A stretch of 64,000 nt of DNA from Pseudomonas paraversuta (GCF_904063065.1 NZ_CAJFCL010000003.1:186001-250000); one strand, 5' to 3'. Counted from the first letter of the stretch, positions 16,072 to 26,073 are shown. Notes: generated by a model not told the origin, from the letters alone. A program made the numbers and translations.

Positions 16072-18231
16072 TCAATCCTTCTGCAATATGCCGCTGCCGG
16101 CCGTCACCACCTGTACGCTCAGGCGCGGTGTGGCCAGGTCCAGTCCGGCTTCGTCCAGATGGCGTTTGAGTGACAGGTTGAACGCCCGCGACACTTCCCA
16201 TTGCTTGATCGGCGCAGTCTTGAAGCGGGCGCGCAAAATCGCGCTGCCCGATTCAAAACTTTCAACCCCCTGAATCTCAAGCGGCGACCAGATGTTGCGG
16301 CGCTGCAGCGGATCGGTGCGCATCTTTTGCCCGACCTCGCGCATCAGCTTGATCGCATCGTCGATTTCCATGTTGTAGGGGATCGCCACACGGAAGATCG
16401 CGTAGCCGAATTCACGGGAGTAGTTCTTGATGCTTTTGATTTCGCTGAACGGAATGGTGTGCACGATGCCGTCGATGTCCCGCAGGCGCACGGTACGGAT
16501 CGTCAGGCCTTCAACCGTACCCAGATGCCCGCCGACATCCACGTAATCGTCGATGGCCAGCGAGTCCTCGATGATGATGAACAGACCGGTAATCAGGTCG
16601 GCTACCAGTGACTGTGCACCGAAACCAATGGCCAGACCGATCACACCCGCACCAGCCAGCAGGGGGGTGACGTTCATGCCCATGTTGGCCAGGGCGACGA
16701 TCAGGGCAATGATGGCAATTGTCGCAAACAGAACGTTGCGGATCAGCGGCATCATGGTTTGCGCACGCGCATTGGCCAGGCCTTTGCGTGAGCGGGTCAG
16801 GGCATGGTGGATCGCGGTGTCGGAGAGAATCCAGATCAGCCAGGCAAACAGTAACGTGCCGGCAAGGCCGAACAGTTTGACGCTGATCTCATGTCCTTCA
16901 CCTTCGGTAAAGCTGATCAGTGACAAACCCCACACCCGCAGTCCCAGCTCGATGAAGACCAGCCACACCACCAGATGCGCCAGGGTGTAGATGAAGCTTT
17001 TCAGGCGCTCGGAATACAGTGCGTGGCGTTTGTGCCCGCGCTGGGGCCTTTGCGAATGCCGTCGTACCAGCCCGTTGATGACCATGCACAACACCACCAG
17101 CACCGTGCAGATCAGTGACTGGCGCAGTGCGGTACTGGTATCGCCTGCTGACAGAAAGGTCGCGAACAGAGAAATGCCCACCAGGATCAGCGCCGCGATA
17201 TACCAGTAAGTACCGAGTATCTCGATGCTGTCGCTCAAGGCGCGCCGGGTCAGGCGCCGGGACAATGGCTGATTGCGGATCAAGTGGGCAATGGGCCGGC
17301 GGAAACGGATGATGAACAAACCGGTGGACAGTGCCGCCATCACATTGGCAAAGGTGGCGGCCGTGTGGGCCAGGTGCACGCCGAGGGTGGCCACCAGTCG
17401 CGGGTCGCTCAGGGCTTCGCCAAAGGCCGCGAAGCTGCCGATCCACCACAGCGGGCGAAAGGCCTGATGCCGCAGAATATGCAAGGCGCGATGGCGGTGC
17501 GGTCCGTCCAGCAGCGAGAAGGCGATGACGCAAATGGCCGAGAAGCAGGTGCCGATCACCAGTGCGTAGGCCAGCACCATGGCCAGGTCTTTACCCAGCG
17601 AAGACGGCAGGGCGTAACTGCCGTAAACCGTGATCACCAGCGCCACCAGCCACGGCCCCAGTTTGCGCAGGGCAAAGCGCAGCATGTCCACAGCCTTGGG
17701 ATGTTGCGGCAGTTCTTCGCTCAGGCCAAAACGCAGGCGTACGCGGTGGCTGACCCAGATCAGCAGGGCTGCCAGCAGGCTCCAGACCATGATGATCAAG
17801 GCGAAGGCAAAAATGATCGGCAGCCACTGACTTGCCGGCAGCATCAAGGCCACCAGTTCGTCCTTGGCCAGGCCAATTTCCCTGGACCAGCGAGAGGTGG
17901 GGCTGTCTGCGCCCGAGAACTGTTTTTCAAGGTCGGAAAGGGTGCTGCCGATCAGGCCCAGAACGCCGATTTCAGCTTCGGGCTGGGCTTTTTTTGTGGC
18001 GTCGCGCAGTTTTTTCAGGTCAGTCAGCAACTTGCTGCGCTGCTGGTCGTTTTCGAGATTTTTGATCACCTCGTCCAGCGACTGGCCCAGCGGCTCGGTC
18101 GGTTGCGCCTGGGTTTTATCTGAACTGCCGAGCAGGCTGGTGATGCCGGCGGCCTGGGCCGAAGACATGGGCAGCAGGGTCAGCAAGCAGACAAGCAGGC
18201 AATAGGGCAGGGCTAAAAGACGAAGAAACAC
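16072..18231 (-). CDS. Mechanosensitive ion channel, large MscS family (YbiO-like)
   Basis: 719 residues. A signal peptide of about 27 residues is followed by a periplasmic helical region (about 30-135) and about eleven membrane helices. The last helix is the MscS pore segment: TPLLAGAGVIGLAIGFGAQS, then LVADLITGLFIIIED, at about 545-580. The beta domain follows (DYVDVGGHLGTVEGLTIRTV), then the C-terminal alpha/beta vestibule. The length and periplasmic domain put it with the large multi-helix relatives such as YbiO rather than the 286-residue MscS. It acts in the inner membrane to release solutes on hypo-osmotic shock. The gene ends just after the 92-bp array. Confidence 0.93.
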   Translation of the reverse strand: MFLRLLALPYCLLVCLLTLLPMSSAQAAGITSLLGSSDKTQAQPTEPLGQSLDEVIKNLENDQQRSKLLTDLKKLRDATKKAQPEAEIGVLGLIGSTLSDLEKQFSGADSPTSRWSREIGLAKDELVALMLPASQWLPIIFAFALIIMVWSLLAALLIWVSHRVRLRFGLSEELPQHPKAVDMLRFALRKLGPWLVALVITVYGSYALPSSLGKDLAMVLAYALVIGTCFSAICVIAFSLLDGPHRHRALHILRHQAFRPLWWIGSFAAFGEALSDPRLVATLGVHLAHTAATFANVMAALSTGLFIIRFRRPIAHLIRNQPLSRRLTRRALSDSIEILGTYWYIAALILVGISLFATFLSAGDTSTALRQSLICTVLVVLCMVINGLVRRHSQRPQRGHKRHALYSERLKSFIYTLAHLVVWLVFIELGLRVWGLSLISFTEGEGHEISVKLFGLAGTLLFAWLIWILSDTAIHHALTRSRKGLANARAQTMMPLIRNVLFATIAIIALIVALANMGMNVTPLLAGAGVIGLAIGFGAQSLVADLITGLFIIIEDSLAIDDYVDVGGHLGTVEGLTIRTVRLRDIDGIVHTIPFSEIKSIKNYSREFGYAIFRVAIPYNMEIDDAIKLMREVGQKMRTDPLQRRNIWSPLEIQGVESFESGSAILRARFKTAPIKQWEVSRAFNLSLKRHLDEAGLDLATPRLSVQVVTAGSGILQKD

Positions 18232-18330
18232 TGGGCGATCAACCTCGAGGGGTGCGGATTTGCCGAGTGTACGCTAGGGCCCGCAATCATTCATTTGTAT
18301 AAATCAGTGATCGCGGATCCAGGGTGAAAG

Positions 18331-18522
18331 TCAGAGCGAGGATTCGTTGAGCTTGGCCACAATCTTGAAGATGATAGTGCCGAAAATCAGCAGCATGCCG
18401 CACCAGATCATCAATACGCCGACGCCGCTGGGCCGGTCACGGAGGGTGAAGCCAATGGTCAGCAACAGCATGCCGCAGACAATTGGAATCATCATGGAGT
18501 GAAACGCGGACAGCTCAATCAT
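18331..18522 (-). CDS. Small two-helix membrane protein of unknown function
   Basis: 63 residues from the ATG at 18522 (a longer in-frame start at 18588 would add a basic, non-hydrophobic leader and is less likely). Two hydrophobic segments, MMIPIVCGMLLLTIGFTL and GVGVLMIWCGMLLIFGTIIF, are separated by a short RDRPSG turn. I do not recognise the family. It stands alone between the channel gene and a REP doublet. Confidence 0.7.
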   Translation of the reverse strand: MIELSAFHSMMIPIVCGMLLLTIGFTLRDRPSGVGVLMIWCGMLLIFGTIIFKIVAKLNESSL

Positions 18523-18650
18523 GGGTAATGACCTGAAGGAATTAATGCCCATGAGTCTAGGTCGCTTTCCCGGAAAGTGCGGTGACATATATCAAAAATG
18601 AATCAACTGCCCCAGGGTGCATGATGCTCACATCAGTAAACCCTGCCTTT

Positions 18651-18750
18651 GTAGGCGCGAGCTTGTCTGGCGATGATGGTTTACGAGAATACGTGCTTAC
18701 AGGTTAAACACGTCGCTCTCGAGATCATCGCCAGACAAGCCCGCTTCTGC
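18651..18750. repeat. REP doublet downstream of apeB
   Basis: GTAGGCGCGAGCTTGTCTGG on the left and CCAGACAAGCCCGCTTCTGC on the right are inverted relative to each other around about 45 bp. The doublet occupies most of the gap between apeB and the small membrane gene. Confidence 0.8.
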
Positions 18751-18760
18751 GGGGCAGTTC

Positions 18761-20050
18761 TTATGGCAGTTGGTTGCTGGCGTAAAACGCGCTCAACACT
18801 TTGACCAGGTGTGCCAGGTCATGGCTGCCCGCCAGTTCGCGAATGGAGTGCATGGCGAATGTCGGCAGGCCGATGTCCACGGTGCGAACACCCAAATGGC
18901 TGGCGGTAATCGGGCCAATGGTCGAGCCGCAGCCCATGTCGCTGCGCACTACGAAACTTTGTACCGGCACTTCTTCGGCCATGCACAGATGACGGAAGAA
19001 CCCGGCTGTCTCGCTGTTGGTGGCGTAGCGCTGGTTGCTGTTGACTTTGATCACCGGTCCGGCATTCAGTTTCGGGCCGTGGTTGGCGTCGTGTTTGTCG
19101 GCGTAGTTCGGGTGCACGCCGTGGGCGTTGTCAGCCGAAACCAGCAGCGATTTCTGAATGGTGCGTACGTACTCGTCACCTTCAGGCAGCAGGCGCTGGA
19201 GGATTTGTTCCAGCATCGGACCGTCGGCACCGCAGGCCGAGCACGAGCCGACTTCTTCGTGGTCGTTGGCCACAAACAGGCAGCTTTCTTCGGTTTCGGT
19301 GTTGAGCAGGGCTTGCAGGCCTGCGTAGCACGACAGCAGGTTGTCCAGGCGTGCACCGGCAATGAAATCGCCGTTGAGGCCGATGACTGCAGCACTTTGG
19401 GTGTCGTAGAAACTCAGCTCGTAATCCAGCACCACGTCAGCGTTCAGGCCGTGCTCGCGGGCCAGTTGATCAGTGAGCAGGGCGCGGAAGTCTGCGCGCT
19501 CATCCCCTGCAACCTGGGCCAGAATCGGCGGCAGTTCGGTCTGCGGGTTGATCGCCCAGCCTTCGTTGGCGGTGCGATTAAGATGGATGGCCAGGTTGGG
19601 GATGGTGGCGATAGGCGCGCGGAAGTCGATCAGCTGGCTTTCGACCTTGCCATCGCGGCGGAAGGTGACGCGCCCGGCCAACGACAGGTCGCGGTCGAAC
19701 CAGGGGGCCAGCAAGGCACCGCCGTAGACTTCGACGCCCAGTTGCCAGAAGCCCTGGCGCTGTAATTCCGGTTGTGGCTTGACCCGCAGGCACGGGCTGT
19801 CTGTGTGTGCACCCACCATGCGGATGCCACCTTGCAGGGGCGAGTGGCGACCCAGCTTGAAAGCAACAATGGAAGAGTCATTGCGGGTGACGTAATAGCG
19901 ACCGTTGGCTTCGGTGAACCAGGTTTCGCGTTCGTCGAGGCGCTGATAACCGGCGGCCTCCAGACGCTGAACAAGACTGGCAGTGGCATGGAACGGGGTA
20001 GGGGAGGCCTTCAGAAAGTCGATCAGGCCTTGGTTCAACTCTTCGCGCAT
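18761..20050 (-). CDS. apeB: M18-family aspartyl aminopeptidase
   Basis: 429 residues, the normal length for the family. Metal-ligand regions are visible: the His in [13 protein letters not shown] (about residue 82), the Asp in the [16 protein letters not shown] region (about 232), the Glu pair in NDHEEVGS (about 263-268), and a late His in [15 protein letters not shown] (about 405). These match the di-zinc M18 aminopeptidases that remove N-terminal acidic or other residues from peptides in the cytoplasm. It is transcribed away from the window start as a single gene, with a REP doublet on either side. Confidence 0.95.
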   Translation of the reverse strand: MREELNQGLIDFLKASPTPFHATASLVQRLEAAGYQRLDERETWFTEANGRYYVTRNDSSIVAFKLGRHSPLQGGIRMVGAHTDSPCLRVKPQPELQRQGFWQLGVEVYGGALLAPWFDRDLSLAGRVTFRRDGKVESQLIDFRAPIATIPNLAIHLNRTANEGWAINPQTELPPILAQVAGDERADFRALLTDQLAREHGLNADVVLDYELSFYDTQSAAVIGLNGDFIAGARLDNLLSCYAGLQALLNTETEESCLFVANDHEEVGSCSACGADGPMLEQILQRLLPEGDEYVRTIQKSLLVSADNAHGVHPNYADKHDANHGPKLNAGPVIKVNSNQRYATNSETAGFFRHLCMAEEVPVQSFVVRSDMGCGSTIGPITASHLGVRTVDIGLPTFAMHSIRELAGSHDLAHLVKVLSAFYASNQLP

Positions 20051-20192
20051 AAGTTACTCCAGACAGCAAGGCCGCGAGTTTAGCGCATTGATCAGAAGAT
20101 TTGTTGCTGTGTAAATACCTGCGCGGGGCTCTTTGGGCGCAGGCCTGGGTGTGATGGCGTTACCTTGTTTTCAGGCAGGACGCGCCGCCTGA

Positions 20193-20271
20193 ATCGCTGG
20201 CAAGCCAGCTCCCGCAATGAGTTGCTTTTGGTAGGCCGACACCACCTGTGGGAGCCGGCTTGCCGGCGATT
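20193..20271. repeat. REP doublet between rluA and apeB
   Basis: ATCGCTGGCAAGCCAGCTCC and, inverted, GGGAGCCGGCTTGCCGGCGA flank about 35 bp. The first arm is identical to the right arm of the units in both large arrays. Confidence 0.85.
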
Positions 20272-20281
20272 GCATCATCGG

Positions 20282-20917
20282 TCAGAAAGGTGCCGGGCAC
20301 TCAAAGCGCAGGCGCTCGCCCGTTTGCGGGTGGGTGAAGCTGAGCATGCTGGCGTGCAGACACAGGCGCGGCCAGGCTGCCAGCGCCTGGGGGTGGGCGT
20401 ACAGTCCGTCGCCCAGCAACGGGTGGCCGATAGACAGCATATGCACGCGCAACTGGTGCGAGCGACCGGTGATCGGCGTCAGTTCAACCCGGCAGTAGTC
20501 GCCGCATCGCTCCAGCACTTTCCAGAAAGTCAGGGCGTTTTTGCCGAACTCGTGGTCGACCACATGCCGGGGTTTGGTCGGCGGGTCGTAACGCAATGGC
20601 AAGTCAATGCTGCCGCTGTCCAGTTCGGGCTGACCCCAGGCCAGCGCGGTGTAGGCTTTTTCGGTTTCGCGGTCGTGAAACTGTCGCGACAACTCGCGAT
20701 GGGTATCGGCATCACGGGCCAGCAAAATGATCCCCGAGGTTTCCCAGTCCAGGCGATGGACGATGCGCGCCTCGGGATAGCCGTTCTCTTGCAGGCGGGT
20801 GATCAGACAGTCTTTGTTGTCTTCAGCCCGGCCTGGCACGGAAAGCAGCAGGGTCGGCTTGTTGACGACCAGAACGCCAGCGTCCTGATGGATAATGTGG
20901 ATGTTCGACAACGGCAT
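20282..20917 (-). CDS. rluA: Pseudouridine synthase RluA (23S rRNA/tRNA)
   Basis: 211 residues without an S4 domain, matching the short RluA form that modifies U746 of 23S rRNA and U32 of tRNA. The catalytic motif HRLDWETSGIILLARD is near residue 54, with the nucleophilic Asp in HRLD. Other family segments are VVNKP near residue 18, EKAYTALAWG and the C-terminal ITGRSHQLRVHMLSIGHPLLGD. It lies 90 bp downstream of minE on the same strand, separated by a strong hairpin, so it probably has its own or reduced read-through expression. Confidence 0.94.
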   Translation of the reverse strand: MPLSNIHIIHQDAGVLVVNKPTLLLSVPGRAEDNKDCLITRLQENGYPEARIVHRLDWETSGIILLARDADTHRELSRQFHDRETEKAYTALAWGQPELDSGSIDLPLRYDPPTKPRHVVDHEFGKNALTFWKVLERCGDYCRVELTPITGRSHQLRVHMLSIGHPLLGDGLYAHPQALAAWPRLCLHASMLSFTHPQTGERLRFECPAPF

Positions 20918-20942
20918 TAAAACAGCCTCTTAACAAACGCCA

Positions 20943-20990
20943 ACGGCGACCTGGATGTTTCCCTTTGCAGAGAAACTTCCAGGTCGCCGT
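20943..20990 (-). terminator. Terminator after minE
   Basis: ACGGCGACCTGGA and its complement TCCAGGTCGCCGT form a 13-bp stem, extended by GTTTC/GAAAC. It lies just beyond the minE stop. The T-run on the minus strand is weak. Confidence 0.75.
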
Positions 20991-21007
20991 GGTTTCAGCC
21001 GGATTGA

Positions 21008-21262
21008 TTAACGATCTGGCAGCGTGATGTTGAGTTCCAGAATCGAGCAGCTGCCCTGGTTTTCCAGCGCAACCTGTACTTGATCAGACTCGATATTGAC
21101 GTACTTGCGGATTACTTCCACCAGCTCTTTTTGCAGAGCCGGCAAGTAGTCCGGGGTGCTGCGTTGGCCGCGTTCGTGCGCCACGATGATCTGTAGACGC
21201 TCTTTCGCGACCGACGCGGTACTTACCTTTTTGTTGGCACGAAAGAAGTCAAAAATATTCAT
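21008..21262 (-). CDS. minE: Cell division topological specificity factor MinE
   Basis: 84 residues. An N-terminal amphipathic, MinD-interacting segment ([20 protein letters not shown]) precedes the dimerisation domain ([10 protein letters not shown] and [10 protein letters not shown]). It stimulates MinD ATPase and sets up the pole-to-pole oscillation that confines FtsZ rings to midcell. The gene begins 3 bp after the minD stop, so the two are co-translated. Confidence 0.98.
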   Translation of the reverse strand: MNIFDFFRANKKVSTASVAKERLQIIVAHERGQRSTPDYLPALQKELVEVIRKYVNIESDQVQVALENQGSCSILELNITLPDR

Positions 21263-21265
21263 TGC

Positions 21266-22078
21266 TTAGTTGCCTCCAAACAGGCGCTCGAAGAATCCCT
21301 TCTTCTGTGCATCGAGGAACCGATGCTCCACGGTTTTGCCCAGCAAGCGATCAACTGCATCGCCGTAGGCCTGTCCGGCGTCACTCTGATCATCGAGGAT
21401 CACGGGCACGCCCTGGTTGGATGCCTTGAGTACTGCCTGGGATTCGGGAATGACACCGAGCAGGGTCACGGCCAGAATTTCTTTGACGTCTTCAACGCCG
21501 AGCATTTCGCCTTTGCTTACACGCTCAGGGTTGTAGCGGGTCAGCAGCAGGTGTTCCTTGATCGGCTCTTCGCCCAGTTCGGCGCGGCGCGACTTGCTCG
21601 CCAGAAGGCCCAGCATGCGGTCGGAGTCACGCACCGAGGATACTTCCGGGTTAGTCACGACAATCGCTTCATCGGCGAAGTACATGGCCAGGTGAGCACC
21701 GGTTTCGATACCTGCAGGTGAGTCGCAGACCACGTACTCGAAGGTCTCTTTAAGTTCCATAAGAACTTTTTCGACGCCTTCCTTGGTCAGGGCATCCTTG
21801 TCGCGTGTCTGGCTGGCAGCCAGCACGTACAGGTTTTCCAGACGCTTGTCTTTGATCAGGGCCTGTTGCAGGTTGGCTTCGCCGTTGACTACGTTAACGA
21901 AGTCATACACCACGCGGCGCTCACAACCCATGATCAGGTCGAGGTTACGCAGGCCGACGTCGAAGTCGACGATCACTGTTTTGTGGCCGCGCAGAGCGAG
22001 GCCGGTACCGATAGCGGCGCTGGTGGTGGTCTTACCCACACCACCCTTGCCGGATGTAACCACTAGAATCTTGGCCAA
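21266..22078 (-). CDS. minD: Septum-site determining ATPase MinD
   Basis: 270 residues. The start codon is TTG at 22078, with AGGGG about 9 nt upstream and no nearer ATG. The deviant Walker A motif GKGGVGKTTTSAA is at about residues 10-22, switch regions contain VDFDVGLRNLDL, and the C-terminal amphipathic membrane-targeting helix KKGFFERLFGGN is intact. MinD binds membrane as an ATP dimer, recruits MinC and is released by MinE. A 200-bp gap separates it from minC, longer than in many relatives, so minDE may have its own promoter. Confidence 0.97.
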   Translation of the reverse strand: MAKILVVTSGKGGVGKTTTSAAIGTGLALRGHKTVIVDFDVGLRNLDLIMGCERRVVYDFVNVVNGEANLQQALIKDKRLENLYVLAASQTRDKDALTKEGVEKVLMELKETFEYVVCDSPAGIETGAHLAMYFADEAIVVTNPEVSSVRDSDRMLGLLASKSRRAELGEEPIKEHLLLTRYNPERVSKGEMLGVEDVKEILAVTLLGVIPESQAVLKASNQGVPVILDDQSDAGQAYGDAVDRLLGKTVEHRFLDAQKKGFFERLFGGN

Positions 22079-22278
22079 GGTGTTTCACCCCTAAGGAAAA
22101 AGGACTTTTTAGCCCCTGAATAACATCTCTGTACACGACGGCAGGTGAGCAGCCCTGGTGGGTCATCTTTGCGGGTCAGGCTTACACAGCATAAGCACTG
22201 CCTGAGTATTGATTTCCTACAAGGTTGAGTCTGAGTTCCTACGCTTTGGAGATGCTTGGAAAATGGCGAGAGTATCCG

Positions 22279-23016
22279 TTAAAGACGGGTGATGTTCAAC
22301 ATGTCACTTGACAGACTGATTTGCACCCCTGAACCCCACAAGGGGTCGCGACGCAAATCTTCCGAAACCTTGTACTTGCCGGCAATGGACACCAGCTCGG
22401 CGCTCAGTTGCTGGCAAAAAATCCGTGCCTTGGTGTTGCCTTTATGTCCGGCCAGCGCACGACCGCGCATTGGCCCGTAAACATGGATGTTGCCATCGGC
22501 CATAAGTTCCGCACCGGGGCTGACTGAAGCGATGACTACCAGGTCACAGCCTTCTGCATAAACGGTCTGGCCGCCGCGTACCGGGCTGGTGATGATCTTG
22601 GTCGGCTTGATCACGGGTTCAGGCGGTTTTTCGGGTTTCTTCGGCTCTACGACTTCGACCGGGTCGATCGGTCGCTCACGGGCGCCTGAAGGCGGCAAGA
22701 CCGGCAGGTCGATGGCGATGGCTGCGGCAATGTCTTCGATGCGGCTGGCCCGAATGGCCAGGGTGCGCAGGCCATGCTGGCGACACACGCGCATCAGCCC
22801 GGGCAAATCGATCGCACCTTCACCGGCTGGCAGTTTGTCCAGGGCCAGCACCAGTGGGGTGTTGCTGAAAAAATTCGGCGCTTGAGCCACTTTGGCTGCC
22901 AGTTGGCGATCAAGGGCTTCAAGGTTGTTCTTGGCCAGTTCCAGCACCGTAATGGCGAGCATACTGCCCTTTAGCTGGAACACAGGGGCTTGGTCTAGCG
23001 ATTCGGTTGGGCTCAT
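22279..23016 (-). CDS. minC: Septum-site determining protein MinC
   Basis: 245 residues. The N-terminal FtsZ-inhibiting domain covers about 1-110 ([15 protein letters not shown] start). A Pro/Lys-rich linker (about 120-145) leads to the C-terminal beta-helix that binds MinD, recognisable by [20 protein letters not shown], then [20 protein letters not shown]. It is transcribed divergently from lpxL, with about 120 bp between the starts. Confidence 0.97.
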   Translation of the reverse strand: MSPTESLDQAPVFQLKGSMLAITVLELAKNNLEALDRQLAAKVAQAPNFFSNTPLVLALDKLPAGEGAIDLPGLMRVCRQHGLRTLAIRASRIEDIAAAIAIDLPVLPPSGARERPIDPVEVVEPKKPEKPPEPVIKPTKIITSPVRGGQTVYAEGCDLVVIASVSPGAELMADGNIHVYGPMRGRALAGHKGNTKARIFCQQLSAELVSIAGKYKVSEDLRRDPLWGSGVQISLSSDMLNITRL

Positions 23017-23135
23017 GGTCTGTTTAACGCGGCTTGTAACTTAAAGTGCTGAGACTTATAACGAGATCGCCCGCGGGCCGCAAGCGGGGTCGAACGATGT
23101 AGAATGGTCGGCCATGTGTCTGTCCGGAATCATTA

Positions 23136-24068
23136 ATGGATCGCCCGCAATTTCGTGCTGCTTTTTTTCATCCGCGTTTCTGGCTGCTGTGGCTGGGTTT
23201 AGGCGTGCTGTGGCTGGTGGTGCAACTGCCCTATAAAGCGCAGTTGTGCATCGGCCGGGTGCTGGGTGCCCTGATGTATCGGGTAGCCGGTGAGCGTCGG
23301 CGCATTGCCGCACGTAACCTTGAGCTGTGTTTCCCTGAGAAATCTGCCGCCGAGCGCGAGCAGTTGCTCAAAGACAATTTTGCCTCGACCGGTATCGCTT
23401 TCTTCGAAATGGCCATGAGCTGGTGGTGGTCCAGGCCGCGCCTGGCCAGGCTGGCCCATATTGAAGGGCTGGAGCACCTCAAGCAGGCGCAACGGGATGG
23501 CAAGGGCGTTATTTTAATGGCGTTCCACTTCACCACACTGGAAATCGGTGCCGCCTTGCTCGGTCAGCAACACACCATTGATGGCATGTACCGCGAACAC
23601 AAAAACCCGCTCTTCGATTTTATCCAGCGCCGCGGGCGTGAGCGACATAACCTCGACTCGCTGGCAGTGGAGCGCGACGATGTGCGCGGCATGCTCAAGC
23701 TGCTGCGCTCAGGAAGGGCTATCTGGTACGCACCTGACCAGGACTATGGCGCCAAGCAAAGTATCTTTGTGCCGCTGTTCGGGATTCAGGCCGCAACTGT
23801 GACCGCTACCAGCAAGTTCGCCAAACTGGGCAAAGCGCAGGTTGTGCCCTTTACTCAGCAGAGACTGGCGGATGGCAGTGGTTATAAATTGGTGATTCAT
23901 CCGCCCCTGAGCAATTTCCCCGGAGAAAGCGATGAGGCTGATTGCCTGCGAATCAATCAATGGGTCGAGCGCGCGATACGCGAATGTCCGGAACAATACC
24001 TGTGGGCCCATAGACGCTTCAAAACCCGTCCGCCGGGCGAGCCCAAGCTCTACGACAAGCGCCGTTGA
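23136..24068 (+). CDS. lpxL: Lipid A biosynthesis lauroyl acyltransferase
   Basis: 310 residues. One N-terminal membrane helix (about 15-35) anchors the protein to the inner membrane. The acyltransferase motif HFTTLE (HX4E) lies near residue 132, followed by MYREHKNPLFD and the APDQDYG segment typical of the LpxL/HtrB family. It adds a secondary acyl chain to the lipid A precursor. Which of the Pseudomonas LpxL paralogues it represents, and its chain specificity, cannot be told from sequence. It is followed closely by the patatin gene on the same strand. Confidence 0.93.
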   Translation: MDRPQFRAAFFHPRFWLLWLGLGVLWLVVQLPYKAQLCIGRVLGALMYRVAGERRRIAARNLELCFPEKSAAEREQLLKDNFASTGIAFFEMAMSWWWSRPRLARLAHIEGLEHLKQAQRDGKGVILMAFHFTTLEIGAALLGQQHTIDGMYREHKNPLFDFIQRRGRERHNLDSLAVERDDVRGMLKLLRSGRAIWYAPDQDYGAKQSIFVPLFGIQAATVTATSKFAKLGKAQVVPFTQQRLADGSGYKLVIHPPLSNFPGESDEADCLRINQWVERAIRECPEQYLWAHRRFKTRPPGEPKLYDKRR

Positions 24069-24095
24069 GCCTGTCTGCTGCAAGGGCGAGCTGCC

Positions 24096-25241
24096 TTGAG
24101 GCCGCTGGCTCCGGTTACGGGCCTGATCCTGTCCGGAGGCGGTGCGCGGGCGGCATATCAGGTTGGCGTGCTGGCAGCGATTGCCGAGTTGCTGCCTGCC
24201 GGTTGCGCTAATCCGTTCCCGGTCATTGTCGGCACTTCGGCCGGGGCAATAAATGCGGTCAGTCTGGCGAGCGGGGCGCTGGACTTTGCCAGGGCGGTCG
24301 AGCACTTGACTGAGTTCTGGCAGGGCTTCGAGAGCCATCTGGTGTTGCGCAGCGACTGGCCTGGGGTGATCCACCAGGCTGCCCGCTTTCTGAGTCACAG
24401 CCTGCTCGGGCTGGGCTCCCATGTTCCCGTGGCCTTGCTCAACAGTTCACCCTTGCGCAGTTTGCTTGCCGATAAAATCAATTTCGCCGGGATTGATCAG
24501 GCAATTGCCGAGCAGCAGTTGCGGGCTGTGGCGGTGACGGCGTTTGGTTATACCTCGGGTCAGGCGGTGACCTTCTATCAGGGGCAGGTGGCAATCGATG
24601 GCTGGTTGCGCCACCGGCGTATTGGTTTGCCTACGGCATTGACGGTGGATCATCTGCTGGCCAGCTCCGCCATCCCGCTATTGTTTGCCCCGGTCAAGGT
24701 CGGGCAGGAGTACTTCGGTGACGGCGCGGTGCGTCAATCTGCGCCCATCAGTCCCGCCCTGCACCTGGGGGCCAGTCGTGTACTGGTGGTGGGGGTGAGC
24801 GGCAATCCGCGCGGGCCTGACCCGCAAGTCGACCAGCAACTCTACTCCAACGCTCAGCAACCCACGCTGGCGCAGATTGGCGGGCACATGCTCAACAGTA
24901 CCTTCATTGACAGCCTTGAGAGTGACATTGAACTGCTCGAGCGCATGAACCACTTCGTCCGCCTGTTGCCGCATCAGTCAGACAATCTGGGGCTGGCGCC
25001 GGTAGAGGTGCTGATCATCGCCCCGAGTCAGCCGATCGACGAAATAGCGGCCCGCCACCGGCATGAACTGCCGTCGGCGTTGCGCATGTTTTTGCGCGGT
25101 CCGGGCGCCACCCAAACCAGCGGCGCAGGGGTGCTGAGCTACTTGCTGTTTGAGTCAGGCTATTGTCGGGAATTGATTGAGCTTGGGCGGCGTGATGCGA
25201 TGGCCAAGCGCGAAGCGCTATGCCGATTTTTGCGGGTTTAA
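24096..25241 (+). CDS. Patatin-like phospholipase
   Basis: 381 residues. The most credible start is TTG at 24096, with AAGGG about 9 nt upstream; the frame is closed by a stop at 24066 and no ATG lies between. The oxyanion-hole GGGARAAYQVG is at about residues 14-24, the nucleophile elbow GTSAG has Ser48, and the second dyad residue is Asp209 in GDGAV. The C-terminal part includes a DUF3336-independent helical tail. It lacks a signal peptide and is probably a cytoplasmic or membrane-associated lipase. It begins 27 bp after lpxL, so it is likely co-transcribed, which suggests a role in lipid turnover. Confidence 0.92.
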   Translation: MRPLAPVTGLILSGGGARAAYQVGVLAAIAELLPAGCANPFPVIVGTSAGAINAVSLASGALDFARAVEHLTEFWQGFESHLVLRSDWPGVIHQAARFLSHSLLGLGSHVPVALLNSSPLRSLLADKINFAGIDQAIAEQQLRAVAVTAFGYTSGQAVTFYQGQVAIDGWLRHRRIGLPTALTVDHLLASSAIPLLFAPVKVGQEYFGDGAVRQSAPISPALHLGASRVLVVGVSGNPRGPDPQVDQQLYSNAQQPTLAQIGGHMLNSTFIDSLESDIELLERMNHFVRLLPHQSDNLGLAPVEVLIIAPSQPIDEIAARHRHELPSALRMFLRGPGATQTSGAGVLSYLLFESGYCRELIELGRRDAMAKREALCRFLRV

Positions 25242-25249
25242 CCTCAGGG

Positions 25250-25275
25250 CAGGGCTGCACTGGCATGCAGCCCTG
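25250..25275. terminator. Hairpin between convergent patatin and mlaA genes
   Basis: CAGGGCTGCA and TGCAGCCCTG form a perfect 10-bp stem around a 6-base loop, placed between two convergent stop codons. The T-run is poor, so termination efficiency is uncertain. Confidence 0.7.
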
Positions 25276-25284
25276 TAAACCTGA

Positions 25285-26073
25285 TTATTCAGCGATCTGC
25301 AGTTTGCGGGCTTCGGTGTAGATATAGCGCAACTTGTCGTACTCAAACGGTGAGTCGAATTGCCCATAGCGGAAGCTGGTGTTGTAGCGCTTGTCGACAG
25401 CGCCCAGTACCCAGATTTCCGGATGCCGGGTGCTTTCGTGAGGCACGTTGAGGAAGTTGATTTCCTGATTCACGCCGTAGTCGACCACCAGGCCCGTGGT
25501 GTCACGCAGGTTTGAAGGGCCGAGGATTGGCAGCATCAAGTAAGCACCACCGGGTACACCATAAAAGCCCAGGGTTTGCCCGAAGTCTTCGCTTTGGCGT
25601 GGCAGGCCCATGGTAGTTGCCGGGTCCCACAAGCCGCCCACGCCCAGCGTGGTGTTCAGCAGCAAGCGTCCTGTGGTCTCCAGGGAGCGATGTCCCTTGA
25701 GTTGCAGCAGGCTGTTGAACAGGTTGGGTACATCACCCAGGTTGTTGAAAAAGTTGCTCACCCCGGTACGCAGGAAACTCGGGGTGACATAGCGGTAACC
25801 ATCAACCACTGGCAGGAAGACCCATTGGTCGAAGCGGTAGTTGAAGTGGTAAATCCGGCGGTTGATGGACTCCAGCGGGTCATACACGCTCAGGGCGTTC
25901 ATGGTCGCGCGTTCAAATTCACGCTGATCAAGACCGGGATTGAACTGCAGCATCTTCAACGGCTGGGTAAAGCCGTCGATGTCCTGAGTGCGTTCGGTCT
26001 GGGTCTTGCCGTTGTCTGCCTGGGCATAGCCGGCGCTGAGCAGGGCGGCGAGAAGCAAAATATGTTTAGCCAC
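25285..26073 (-). CDS. mlaA: MlaA/VacJ outer-membrane lipid-asymmetry protein
   Basis: 262 residues from the GTG at 26073, which has GGAG about 8 nt upstream and overlaps the previous stop by 8 bp. An earlier in-frame start at 26136 would give a non-signal leader. The signal peptide ends AGYAQA; no lipobox cysteine was seen, unlike E. coli MlaA. The family core DPLESINRRIYHFNYRFDQW is near residue 65, and the ring-forming helices and YGVPGGAYLMLPILGPSNLR follow. MlaA extracts mislocalised phospholipids from the outer leaflet and hands them to MlaC. The rest of the Mla system is not in the window. Confidence 0.94.
   Translation of the reverse strand: MAKHILLLAALLSAGYAQADNGKTQTERTQDIDGFTQPLKMLQFNPGLDQREFERATMNALSVYDPLESINRRIYHFNYRFDQWVFLPVVDGYRYVTPSFLRTGVSNFFNNLGDVPNLFNSLLQLKGHRSLETTGRLLLNTTLGVGGLWDPATTMGLPRQSEDFGQTLGFYGVPGGAYLMLPILGPSNLRDTTGLVVDYGVNQEINFLNVPHESTRHPEIWVLGAVDKRYNTSFRYGQFDSPFEYDKLRYIYTEARKLQIAE

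Noticed and set aside
15341..16273. 310-codon open frame across the 92-bp array
   Set aside because: It is built from the repeat, has no ribosome site and ends inside the channel gene; the period of 92 shifts frame each unit.
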